From assembly GCA_964555235.1 (NCBI GenBank), contig CAZKRU010000041.1:1-38400 (forward strand): DNA of 38,400 bases. Reading direction: 5' to 3'. Both the position numbers and the translations under genes were made by a program. Below, piece after piece: positions 1-7,647 of this stretch (position 1 is its first letter; every line of letters starts with the position of its first letter). The DNA is from CAZKRU01 sp964555235 (GTDB taxonomy: Bacteria > Verrucomicrobiota > Verrucomicrobiia > Methylacidiphilales > CAMAQI01). The notes beneath the pieces were generated by a model. The model worked only from the letters and a program-made list of their open reading frames with translations. It did no database searches and had not been told where the DNA came from.

Positions 1-420
1 CCATGGGATGGAAGGGGGCTCGGAAGGTAACGCAACAGGCGGCGGCGCAATGGGTGCCTCCGGCATTGACCTGACGCTCTCCGGGACTTTCGTCTCAGGC
101 AGCGGAGGCGGCACCTCTTCAGAAGGAATCTCTTTCGAGGAAACCGGCTCCGTCTTCAACGCTGGGATCGGCGCAACAACCGCTTCCTTCAAGGGAGAAA
201 TCACGGGAGTTACTATCGGCTCAACGACTTTTTCTTTCGGAAGCGCGGCCAAGACCGGCATTTCTTCGAGTCGCTGGTTTTTCTTCGCTTCCAATTCAAG
301 CGTGCGGATCCGAGTTTTTTGAGCATTCAACTCAAGCGTCAGCGCTTCAATCTCCGCCTTTCGATTTCGAATTGAAAAATAAAGCAGCACGATCCCCAAA
401 AATGCAAAAAAGAGTCCCAT
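1..420 (-). CDS. Partial membrane-anchored protein with coiled coil and Pro-rich linker
   Basis: Reading on the minus strand from the ATG at 418-420, the frame stays open to the left edge (about 140 codons), so only the N-terminus is present. It starts with one hydrophobic helix (about residues 2-15, MGLFFAFLGIVLLYF), then a charged heptad-like stretch (about 18-50, rich in E, K, L and A) and then a long Pro/Glu/Val-rich segment to the edge. One anchor, a coiled coil and a proline-rich linker are how DUF2339 multi-pass proteins begin, but any membrane-tethered protein with a periplasmic domain would also fit. The gene lies 42 nt downstream of the BRO-N gene on the same strand. No function is assigned. 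The opposite strand is also open here, but its product is low-complexity Gly/Ser and reads as a shadow. Confidence 0.6.
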   Translation of the reverse strand, partial: MGLFFAFLGIVLLYFSIRNRKAEIEALTLELNAQKTRIRTLELEAKKNQRLEEMPVLAALPKEKVVEPIVTPVISPLKEAVVAPIPALKTEPVSSKEIPSEEVPPPLPETKVPESVRSMPEAPIAPPPVALPSEPPSIPW

Positions 421-462
421 AGATTTTATTTTCCTAATCGTGTCGCCAGAATTACTCGGCCT

Positions 463-1299
463 TTATTCCTTGATTTTCTTCACTGGTCTCTGTGGTAAAT
501 AATTCTCTCCCGTTACCACTTTTTTCCCAGTCTTTGCTTCAAGTTCCAAGCGCGCGCGTTTGGCAATTTTCCCGCCGCTCTTGGCGGCCTCTTGGTTTTC
601 AGCCATACCGGTGGCGTCGGTGGTCTCAGCAATCTGACGAGTGGAAAGTTCCGCAAGGGCCGTGAAGATGAGTTCAGCCTCGCTCATATGGTCGCGGAGA
701 TTTTGTGTTTTAAGACCCTTGAAATCTTTATGCGCCTGAACACTGACATCGCTCCATTCCTGATGGATCAGGTTCGTGAGAATGGCATATTCGTCGCCTT
801 TTTTGATATGGTGCGTGGCCCAGTAGTCGGTAAGTTTATTGCGAGTCTCCTGCCCCGTCATCCGTTGCTGAATCCACTTCTCGCTGCGGCCATGTTTTTT
901 CCAAGTCTCCCGGGCTCGTTCAAGAGCGCGGGCCGGGTCGGACATTTCTTGCATCCGCTCGTAACCAACTTTAGCGAGCCAGAGCTTGATCGGCTCGGCC
1001 TTGGGACTGGGCACGCTCTGAACAAGACGTAGCAGAGTTTCCGCATTAGCCACGTCGGTAAGATAACTTTTGCCGTCAGCCGCAGGCAATTTCAGTTGGT
1101 TACAATTTGTAACCAACTGAGACCCCTCGTTTTTCAGTCGGTGTTTCAAAACTTTCCAATAGTTTTGGGCTGCCTTGTAACTCAACTGTTGTGTGAGGAC
1201 TTGAATAATATCCACCACAGAGAAAAACCAGGTCTCCGTGGTTTCATCGTAAATCCGACGAATTTCGTGTTCCTCAAAAATAGCTAGGTCTTTATTCAT
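463..1299 (-). CDS. BRO-N domain protein (phage antirepressor-like)
   Basis: 278 residues. The N-terminal about 110 residues match the BRO-N fold of baculovirus and phage antirepressor-type proteins: IRRIYDETTETWFFSVVDII at the start, then an SYLTDVANAETLLRLVQSVP region and the family signature SPKAEPIKLWLAKVGYERMQE. The C-terminal half (GRSEKWIQQRMTG, KLTDYW, KGDEYAILTNLIH, then SVQAHKDFKGL) matches the conserved extension of bacterial BRO-N proteins of about 280 residues, so it looks full length and intact. Family members bind DNA, and in phages they relieve repression. Here the gene stands alone with no phage structural genes nearby, so it is probably a domesticated or cargo copy. The start is the ATG at 1297-1299; no strong ribosome-binding site is visible. 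Confidence 0.85.
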   Translation of the reverse strand: MNKDLAIFEEHEIRRIYDETTETWFFSVVDIIQVLTQQLSYKAAQNYWKVLKHRLKNEGSQLVTNCNQLKLPAADGKSYLTDVANAETLLRLVQSVPSPKAEPIKLWLAKVGYERMQEMSDPARALERARETWKKHGRSEKWIQQRMTGQETRNKLTDYWATHHIKKGDEYAILTNLIHQEWSDVSVQAHKDFKGLKTQNLRDHMSEAELIFTALAELSTRQIAETTDATGMAENQEAAKSGGKIAKRARLELEAKTGKKVVTGENYLPQRPVKKIKE

Positions 1300-1410
1300 T
1301 CAGATCTTTTTAATGACTCCCTTTTCACCATGATGTAAGCGGCTGTTATTAGAGGCGCGATCTTTTTCGAGACCGAATTCGCACCAAGTTTAGCGAAACG
1401 GATCAACTAT

Positions 1411-1446
1411 TTGACAATTATACAGGAATACAGTAAACTGTATTAC
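1411..1446 (+). promoter_or_regulatory. Promoter and palindromic operator of the first toxin-antitoxin operon
   Basis: TTGACA at 1411-1416, a 17-nt spacer and TAAACT at 1434-1439 form a sigma70-like promoter. A perfect inverted repeat (AATACAGT, 2-nt centre, ACTGTATT) at 1427-1444 covers the -10 element, a usual place for an autoregulated RHH antitoxin operator. Seven nt separate the -10 from the ATG at 1447 and there is no Shine-Dalgarno sequence, so the transcript is predicted to be leaderless or nearly so. Confidence 0.6.
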
Positions 1447-1770
1447 ATGAAGGCAACGCTTGAGATTCCTGACGATCTTTATCGCCGCGTTAAAGCGCGG
1501 AGCGCGATGGAGGGTCGCCCGTTGCGGTCGGTCGCCATGGAACTTTTTCAAAACTGGTTGGATACGCCAAAGCCTCCCCCCTCAACACCCGACCCCGCTC
1601 CATTGAATCGCAAAGTGACTCGTTTTGACAATGCCTCCTGGCTCTCGATTACAAAACGTCACCTCAAGCCCCACATGAATCACGAGATGGACGAAATCCG
1701 CGCGGCGATTGCCAAAGGGCGCGGTGACGAAGTTGCCGAAAAGCTCGACTTAACCGCCCGGACCGAATGA
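1447..1770 (+). CDS. RHH-type antitoxin of a VapBC-like module
   Basis: 107 residues from the ATG at 1447 (MKATLEIPDDLYRRVKARSA). The beta strand plus two helices (about residues 1-45) match a ribbon-helix-helix antitoxin. The rest is a Pro-rich linker and a charged C-terminal helix (about 75-100) that would wrap the toxin. A TTG 36 nt upstream also opens the frame, but it is the -35 hexamer of the promoter, so the ATG is preferred. The TGA overlaps the toxin ATG (ATGA at 1767-1770), indicating translational coupling. The expected role is to neutralise the PIN toxin and repress the operon through the palindrome just upstream. Confidence 0.75.
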   Translation: MKATLEIPDDLYRRVKARSAMEGRPLRSVAMELFQNWLDTPKPPPSTPDPAPLNRKVTRFDNASWLSITKRHLKPHMNHEMDEIRAAIAKGRGDEVAEKLDLTARTE

Positions 1771-2183
1771 CCCCGACCTCCTCCAGTTTCTCCCTCGATA
1801 CTTCGATTGTTCTGCGACTCTTGATCCAGCAACCGGCCCCGCTTTACGACTGCGCCGCTCTTTTTGTCGAAGAAAAGCTCGCCGCCAACGAAGTCGTCTC
1901 GATCAGCGATCATGTCCTCACCGAAGCCTATTTCGCGCTCCAATCTTTCTACCAAATTTCAAAAGCGGACGCGCTCCTCATGCTCTCCTCCCTCCACAAA
2001 GAGGCGGGGCTCCAGATTTCCAATATCGCCCAAGAAGTTTTCGCAATCCCCCAACTCGCCTCCGCCAAACCGGGATTCGTCGATCGCCTCATCCACGGCA
2101 CCGTCCACGCCTCCGGTCAAACCCTCGTCACTTTCGAAAAAGCCGCCAAAAAACTCCCAAGGACCGTGGTCCTATCGGTCTGA
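1767..2183 (+). CDS. PIN-domain toxin (VapC-like ribonuclease)
   Basis: 138 residues, a normal VapC length. PIN-domain acidic residues are visible at Asp11 (SLDTSIVLRLL), Glu53 (VLTEAYFAL) and Asp106 (FVDRLIHG). The fourth position, normally Asp in a TFDKAAKKL-type motif, is Glu124 (TFEKAAKKL). PIN toxins are Mg-dependent endoribonucleases that usually cut tRNA or rRNA. The Asp to Glu change is conservative but could reduce activity. The start codon overlaps the antitoxin stop. The gene is followed after about 35 nt by the convergent DUF4870 gene. Confidence 0.85.
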   Translation: MTPTSSSFSLDTSIVLRLLIQQPAPLYDCAALFVEEKLAANEVVSISDHVLTEAYFALQSFYQISKADALLMLSSLHKEAGLQISNIAQEVFAIPQLASAKPGFVDRLIHGTVHASGQTLVTFEKAAKKLPRTVVLSV

Positions 2184-2219
2184 AAAAATCGCGCGCGTTT
2201 TGACGAGACCGAGTTCCCT

Positions 2220-2570
2220 TCAAAACAGTCGAATGGTGAACGGATACCGATAGGGAATCCCCTCGGAGACTTTGATCGCGGCGACGATCGCAAAGATCAC
2301 CGAGGCGAGACCGATCACGAACAAGGAGACAAACCCAATCAGCACCAGACAGAGGGGGATCGAGATCAAGGCGTAGAGAAGACAGGAGAGATGAAAATTA
2401 AGAGATTCCTTGGCGTGATACGTGACTGTCGGATTCTCATTTTTCATCGCCAGATAAACAATAAACGGCAGCAGAAACGGGACCCCGATAAAGAGGGAAA
2501 GATGGCAGAGCAAGATCCAGACTTTATCATTTCCAGAATAAGAGCTTGGAGTCGGGGCTTCAGCGTTCAT
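2220..2570 (-). CDS. DUF4870 small membrane protein
   Basis: 116 residues. A short polar N-terminus (MNAEAPTPSSYSGNDKVW) precedes a hydrophobic helix (about 18-43, ending LPFIVYLAMK), a conserved-looking loop AKESLNFHLS and a long hydrophobic hairpin (about 62-100). The loop motif and two-part hydrophobic layout match DUF4870 (Tic20-like small membrane proteins). The molecular role of the family is not established. It is convergent with the toxin gene upstream. Confidence 0.8.
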   Translation of the reverse strand: MNAEAPTPSSYSGNDKVWILLCHLSLFIGVPFLLPFIVYLAMKNENPTVTYHAKESLNFHLSCLLYALISIPLCLVLIGFVSLFVIGLASVIFAIVAAIKVSEGIPYRYPFTIRLF

Positions 2571-2753
2571 GAGATTTTATAGCGGGACACAGAAGGAAAA
2601 GCAAATCACGAAGCGATTGATTTCTAAAATGCCGCTTCCCTTGCCATGATCGGAAAAGGATTTTTTGAAGAAAGGAAATACGAAGGGAAGGCATTTTACC
2701 TGCGCCACCCACGCGTCTCCCGCTCAAGACCTGAGATTCCATCGCGCGAATCA

Positions 2754-3623
2754 TCAACTCCGAAACCCTCTTCGTTTCACGTCGCTTTTCTTCGATTTTA
2801 TGGAGATCGATGCTTGAGTCGAGAGCCAACTTAACGCCTCGGGGTAACCCTTCCACGCCAAGCACAACGATTCCGCAAAACAATCCGCCTCCTCACTGCT
2901 GCTAGGAGCATACACTCCCGGAAGTCGCTTGGGAAGACGTTTGTGCCCGCTGATATAAAGTTCTGCGTGCGGGTTCTGTTCCCTCGCCTGTATCAGCGCG
3001 TTTTGGGCACCGGAAAGATCCCCGTTGAGAAAGCGCTCCAAAACTCGTCCCCAAGCAAAGACCGTATTGAATCGGCACTCGTCGTACTTCTCGAATAACT
3101 CGGCAGCTCGATCCAATCGTTTCAATGCAAGATCGCATGCCAGAAGCCCATAGCGTAGACCTTGATTATCGTTTGGATTTAACTTCAGCATTCCCTCCAA
3201 CTCCTGAATCTCCTCCTCAAACCGCTCAGACTTGTGCAACGCTTCCGCGAGTTGCAACCGTGCCCGCATATAAGGTCGCGTTTCGAAGTAACCCCAAAAA
3301 TGCCCTGCAAACCCCTCAAACGCCTGCCTCCCCAATCGTCGTTCCGCCAGTGCCACGATTTTCCGCAGCAATTCAATCTCATCCCCGGGCAACACGAAAT
3401 GATCTCGTAACACCACCAGAAGTGCGTCCACGTGACCCGGATCCAATTTCAGCACCTTTTCAAGGAGCGCCGTGCGCGCCGCCTCCGTCGAGGCTTCCAT
3501 CGCATCATAAAATAGCTCTTGGGCTTCCTCGGAAGGCTCGGTCTGTTTCACCGTAAACTGCTCTTCCAATGATCGCATCAAGGCAAGCACACTGAACGTA
3601 TTTTTGCTGAATTGGATCCTCAT
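2754..3623 (-). CDS. Tetratricopeptide-type protein related to the ST7 family
   Basis: 289 residues, with no signal peptide and no membrane segment. Residues about 105-255 carry the run of motifs seen in ST7-like TPR proteins: ETRPYMRARLQLAEALH, then EGMLKLNPNDNQGLRYGLL, then a helical-pair region ending KRLPGVYAPSSSEEADCFAE. The N-terminus (about 30-100) looks like further helical repeats. TPR arrays serve as protein-binding scaffolds; the partner is unknown. The final about 25 residues are basic and low complexity. The start is the ATG at 3621-3623. It lies about 70 nt downstream of the coiled-coil membrane protein gene on the same strand, possibly the end of that transcription unit. Confidence 0.7.
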   Translation of the reverse strand: MRIQFSKNTFSVLALMRSLEEQFTVKQTEPSEEAQELFYDAMEASTEAARTALLEKVLKLDPGHVDALLVVLRDHFVLPGDEIELLRKIVALAERRLGRQAFEGFAGHFWGYFETRPYMRARLQLAEALHKSERFEEEIQELEGMLKLNPNDNQGLRYGLLACDLALKRLDRAAELFEKYDECRFNTVFAWGRVLERFLNGDLSGAQNALIQAREQNPHAELYISGHKRLPKRLPGVYAPSSSEEADCFAESLCLAWKGYPEALSWLSTQASISIKSKKSDVKRRGFRS

Positions 3624-3693
3624 AATTTTTCCGCTTTTTTAAATTCCTTTTTCATTGGGCCTACTCCCGTGTTTCCTTGTGGAAGAATCATCC

Positions 3694-4959
3694 TCAATTC
3701 AGTGCCGGAACAATCATCCCGCCGCTTTTTTCGTCTTTGTACGGCTTTGTTTTAGGCGGCTGATCTTGTTTCGATTTTTCCATGAGCTTTCGGTTTTCTT
3801 CGTCACGTTTTCTCACCGATTCTTGAAAATCCGCCTCGGCTTTACGAAGCCTCTCTTTGTTTTCCTTAATCGCCTCCTCCCGCTCCTGCACCTCTTTTTG
3901 ACGCCGCGCTTGCTCTTCGAGGCTGACGTATTCGATTTTCTTCGCAGGATCGTATTCCAAATTTCGGGAGCCTGGAATTGGATTGAGATAGGATTCAACT
4001 TCAAAAAAATGCGCTCCTCCCGTGGTAAACCAAAACTTGAAACGCGCATACGTTCCATCAGGAAGCTTAGCAAAATACTCTTTATTAAACCGGGGTTGCC
4101 AATTTTCTACGACACTCTGATAGCCTACTTCATCGAACTCACGATAAACCCCAGTAGGAGCTTCAAAATCAAACGGTCCAGTTCTTTCTACCAATCCACC
4201 TCTTGGAATTGAGATTCGGCACTTCCAATCGTAATGACTTTGAGCGTTCTGTACTTGATCGTTTGTCCATGCCTCAACCTTCAGTTGACCGCTGGTAGAT
4301 ACTTTCCCTGTCTTTAAATCTAAGGTAACACTCGAGCCATCCTTGCTAATCCTGAATGAACGGCTTTCAAATGCCATTAATGGCTCGATCTCTCCCATTT
4401 TCTGGAGCACAAAAACAAATGGATTGTCTTTTGTCGGAGCGGGATACTGACCGCTCGGAGTTCCATAGCTAAAAGACCCCAGCGATTTATCCGTCCGATA
4501 ATAACCGATCTTGTTAACTTCAACGTAAAGCGTCGCTCCCGTCAAACCAGAGACTCTAACGTTGCCGTCCGCATCACCTTGCGTTGCACTGTTCTTACCC
4601 CCCTCATCCATCACGCTGGTAGCCGCATTGTAAATGACCTCAGGTTTCGGTACTGGATTTCCAAACTGGTCAACGACCTTACCATAAAACTCTATCTTCG
4701 CCGAAAACGCTCTCGCCGCGAATTCGTCCAACGTCAGTCCATAAAATTTATCTTTCGTTTTGACAGGTGGTTGGTTACTCGATGGTTTTTCATTGGAAGC
4801 AACCGGAGAGCCAGAAGCATGGCTACTTGAAGGCGCATTTGTTTCAGGCCGTTTTGCTTTTTCCGAAAGCACCTTGGTTGTTATAGAACGAAACCAAAAC
4901 CACAGGCTGATCACGAGTAAAACCAGAATCGAAAATGCAACAATACGGCTACGGCTCAT
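3694..4959 (-). CDS. Membrane-anchored protein with Ig-like domain and C-terminal coiled coil
   Basis: 421 residues. An N-terminal hydrophobic helix (about 7-27, preceded by basic residues) would anchor it in the inner membrane with the bulk outside. A Ser/Pro-rich linker follows (about 35-70), then a carboxypeptidase-regulatory-like beta-sandwich (about 90-185; pattern GKVVDQFGNPVPKPEV, then NVRVSGLTGATLYVEVNKIGY) as found in secreted proteins. A beta-rich middle (about 190-345) has no recognised family. Residues about 350-400 form a strongly charged E/K/R/Q coiled coil. The ATG overlaps the stop of the upstream hydrolase gene (ATGA at 4956-4959), so the two are coupled and probably act together at the envelope. 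No enzymatic motif is seen. Confidence 0.75.
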   Translation of the reverse strand: MSRSRIVAFSILVLLVISLWFWFRSITTKVLSEKAKRPETNAPSSSHASGSPVASNEKPSSNQPPVKTKDKFYGLTLDEFAARAFSAKIEFYGKVVDQFGNPVPKPEVIYNAATSVMDEGGKNSATQGDADGNVRVSGLTGATLYVEVNKIGYYRTDKSLGSFSYGTPSGQYPAPTKDNPFVFVLQKMGEIEPLMAFESRSFRISKDGSSVTLDLKTGKVSTSGQLKVEAWTNDQVQNAQSHYDWKCRISIPRGGLVERTGPFDFEAPTGVYREFDEVGYQSVVENWQPRFNKEYFAKLPDGTYARFKFWFTTGGAHFFEVESYLNPIPGSRNLEYDPAKKIEYVSLEEQARRQKEVQEREEAIKENKERLRKAEADFQESVRKRDEENRKLMEKSKQDQPPKTKPYKDEKSGGMIVPALN

Positions 4960-7643
4960 GGATTACGCTCAATGTCAAATGTTCTGAGTAACTCATTATA
5001 AAACAGCTTCAATTGTTGAATGCTAAAAACAAATTCTGCACTATGCTCAACTCTAAAATTCATCCCAAGTTGATTCATATCCACCGAGATCGGCGCTATC
5101 GATCCTCGCGTTCTCGGTTCCGCACCGACCGCCTTGGTGCGACTCTGATTGGCCATGGTCATGACTTCGAACGGCGTTTGAATCAGTCGCCCGGCGGAAA
5201 GTACAAAACTCAGTTGAATTTTTGAGCCCGCAGCTCTCTGGGGGTCATAGCTGTAGCCCGTGAATCCCACCAAAGGCGGGATCCCTGCAAACCTCATCGG
5301 TTTTTGTGCATACTGATTAAATTCCCATGCCGTTGTTGTTGCTTCATCCTGAGGCAGGTAGAAGTTGACCAAATTTCCCGAAACTGATTCCAATCGGCCT
5401 CGATATGCCAAGGCTCGCGTCCCATCATCCGGATCGTCGTCCGGGGTTTGATACCCCCAATAGGTCAAGTTGGGTAAGAGACTCCCAGCAGGATTTGGAA
5501 CATTTGCATTGATCGGCTGATAAAGATCGATACGGGTATCATAGCAGCTTGCGGACACGGCTCCGTTTAACAGCGCATAACTATTAACACTCATTCCCTG
5601 ACTCAATGCTGAACCGGCAACGATATTGCCCATGCTGTGAGCAACAAGATTTTTTGCATAAGCCGAAGGCAATCCATCAACATATTGCTTTAATAAAGCT
5701 CCACAATGCCACGCTCGATATTCACTTTCGTTAAATTTGGCGAGGTAAGCGGAAACCTCCCGAATGGGAAAGTTATTGAAATAAGTCGGCCACATAAAGG
5801 CCGCAAAACGACCTTTATACCCGCGATGCCAAAGTCGCTTGTACATCGTTTCTGAAAAATTAATCCTTTCTGAATAATCCATTCTCCAACCATGCACAAA
5901 AACAATGTAGTTTTTATGAGTAATGTCTTCATTCGGATCAGACTCAAAAGCATTGGAGCCACTGTCATCTTGAAGAGCATAATTTAAACTGGGCGGATTA
6001 TTGCCTGGCCCCGTATAGTCGTAAGGATCTGCAGAATTTTCGGGCAGTATTCGAACTCGCTCGTACATCGTCTTTATATTCTTTAAATCCAGCCAAACCC
6101 CTGATGATTGAGCAATATCTTTATTTCGATTATTTTTAATATTGATGGCCAGCTCCCCGCGTCCCGGGGTCATCGCTTGAAAAAGCGCGTACTTTCTTCC
6201 GTCGGCGCTCACACCGCACATGGAGAAAAAATCTTTTTGAAGTGCTCCTGGGAGTGTCGAATTCAAGATCACTTTCGTGTCATTTGACTTTTCAATGACT
6301 TCAGTCGCTTCGGTTATGCTTTCAAGGTACTCCGTTGTCCCTTTCTCATGAGCATGAACGACCAGTTTCGCGCCTCCATTCTTCCACTTGAGTTCGACCT
6401 TCGCCTTTCCCTGTTGCATGATCGAATCCAATACTCCCAGCTTAAAATGAATCCGAGCGTAGTCCTCCAAGTTGCGCGCGCAGTTCATTGAGATTCGCTC
6501 GGCATCACTGAAATCCGATGGAACCGGATCCCACTCTTCATCATTCACATCCGCATCTTCATTCACCCAGAACCGGTACGGTTTCTCGGCACTGGTTTTG
6601 TCTGAACCATCATCCAAGATCGCGCCATCTCGATTGCCGTCGACGAGGATTTTTGGATTCACCACGGTCATCGAAACCACTTCGTGTTTCTGTTTGAATC
6701 CGTGATACTCTTCACCTTCGGGTGGCGTATAGGTCATGACTAACTTCGTCCCCTGTGGGTCACGGCTCTCGGCTTTGCCTTGTACAAAAAGCATCGATGG
6801 AAGCTTGTCGAGCTCGGTGGCGACGTCAATCTCGAAAGGAAATTTAAAGGGCTTTGATTTTTTGTTGTCCTCGAAAAGTGCCACACGACTTTGATCCCCT
6901 TCAAGATCAATTTTGATTTTTCCCTTTGCCATTCCTCCGGATTTATAGCTGACTTTCACTGGATAAAGTTTGGGCGGCTTCTGGGAGTCTTGAAGGCTCG
7001 GATCGATGGGCAGAATCGCTCCAGGATTTTCTTCATTGTAGTTCTGATTCGTCTTTTCGTCTTCCAGCTCCTGCATTTCGAGATCCACCTGCGGATTCAT
7101 CGGAGTGAACTGCCAGAAAATTCCCTTCGTCGAAGGCCCGAACCCGGCGGCATATTGAAGCCCTTGCAGGAGTGGGGAATTGTCCTTCATGACGATCCAC
7201 GGAATGTCCGAGGTCAGTGTCTCGGTTCGAAATCCAATTTCATACTCATCGGAGTCGCTGGGCCCACGACCAGGAGTCGGATGGGGGATATTCTTAAGCG
7301 TAAACCGCACGGGATAGCCTCCCTTTAAAATAATCGTTGGCGACCACTGCACCGGCTGGGCATTGGAGGCCGTGAAGTGGAAGACTTCGGAGCCCTCTCC
7401 AAATTTTCCATTCTTTTTGGTATCAACCGCCATTTTAACGATCCATTCGTCGTCGTTATTCCAGGTGTTTCCATCTGGATAAAATTTAAGCGGGTCATGC
7501 ATCCCGATCTTGATTTTGATGATGTCCTCCTCAGGAGGAATTTCATTCGGGTTTTTTGGGTCCGAGGCGTAAAGCAGAGAGCCAAACATCACCACGGAAT
7601 AGACAGACCACACGGAAAAAAGAGATTTCATCGATTTGTTCAT
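4956..7643 (-). CDS. Secreted alpha/beta hydrolase with large N-terminal beta region
   Basis: 895 residues from the ATG at 7643, chosen because it lies 4 nt after the upstream stop and yields a signal peptide (MKSLFSVWSVYSVVMFGSLL, then YASD). An earlier in-frame start would overlap the upstream gene. Residues about 30-560 are beta-rich and unrecognised, including NPKILVDGNRDGAILDDGSD and FRFWVNEDADV-like acidic segments. A DUF900-like alpha/beta hydrolase domain begins near residue 578, with the HG oxyanion motif (VFVHGW, His584) and the nucleophile elbow A-H-S-M-G, with Ser670 as likely nucleophile. The substrate is unknown; lipase/esterase or peptidase chemistry is possible. It sits between, and is closely coupled to, the giant secreted protein upstream and the anchored coiled-coil protein downstream. 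Confidence 0.75.
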   Translation of the reverse strand: MNKSMKSLFSVWSVYSVVMFGSLLYASDPKNPNEIPPEEDIIKIKIGMHDPLKFYPDGNTWNNDDEWIVKMAVDTKKNGKFGEGSEVFHFTASNAQPVQWSPTIILKGGYPVRFTLKNIPHPTPGRGPSDSDEYEIGFRTETLTSDIPWIVMKDNSPLLQGLQYAAGFGPSTKGIFWQFTPMNPQVDLEMQELEDEKTNQNYNEENPGAILPIDPSLQDSQKPPKLYPVKVSYKSGGMAKGKIKIDLEGDQSRVALFEDNKKSKPFKFPFEIDVATELDKLPSMLFVQGKAESRDPQGTKLVMTYTPPEGEEYHGFKQKHEVVSMTVVNPKILVDGNRDGAILDDGSDKTSAEKPYRFWVNEDADVNDEEWDPVPSDFSDAERISMNCARNLEDYARIHFKLGVLDSIMQQGKAKVELKWKNGGAKLVVHAHEKGTTEYLESITEATEVIEKSNDTKVILNSTLPGALQKDFFSMCGVSADGRKYALFQAMTPGRGELAINIKNNRNKDIAQSSGVWLDLKNIKTMYERVRILPENSADPYDYTGPGNNPPSLNYALQDDSGSNAFESDPNEDITHKNYIVFVHGWRMDYSERINFSETMYKRLWHRGYKGRFAAFMWPTYFNNFPIREVSAYLAKFNESEYRAWHCGALLKQYVDGLPSAYAKNLVAHSMGNIVAGSALSQGMSVNSYALLNGAVSASCYDTRIDLYQPINANVPNPAGSLLPNLTYWGYQTPDDDPDDGTRALAYRGRLESVSGNLVNFYLPQDEATTTAWEFNQYAQKPMRFAGIPPLVGFTGYSYDPQRAAGSKIQLSFVLSAGRLIQTPFEVMTMANQSRTKAVGAEPRTRGSIAPISVDMNQLGMNFRVEHSAEFVFSIQQLKLFYNELLRTFDIERNP

Positions 7644-7647
7644 GACG

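Noticed and set aside
8..322. Plus-strand open frame rich in Gly and Ser at the left edge
   Set aside because: Low complexity, no start signal, and antisense to a minus-strand frame with a membrane helix and coiled coil that runs off the edge.
1093..1119. Perfect 11-bp inverted repeat with 5-nt loop in the BRO-N gene (CAGTTGGTTAC arms)
   Set aside because: It encodes the QLVTNCNQL segment, which is conserved at protein level in this family, so coding constraint may explain it.
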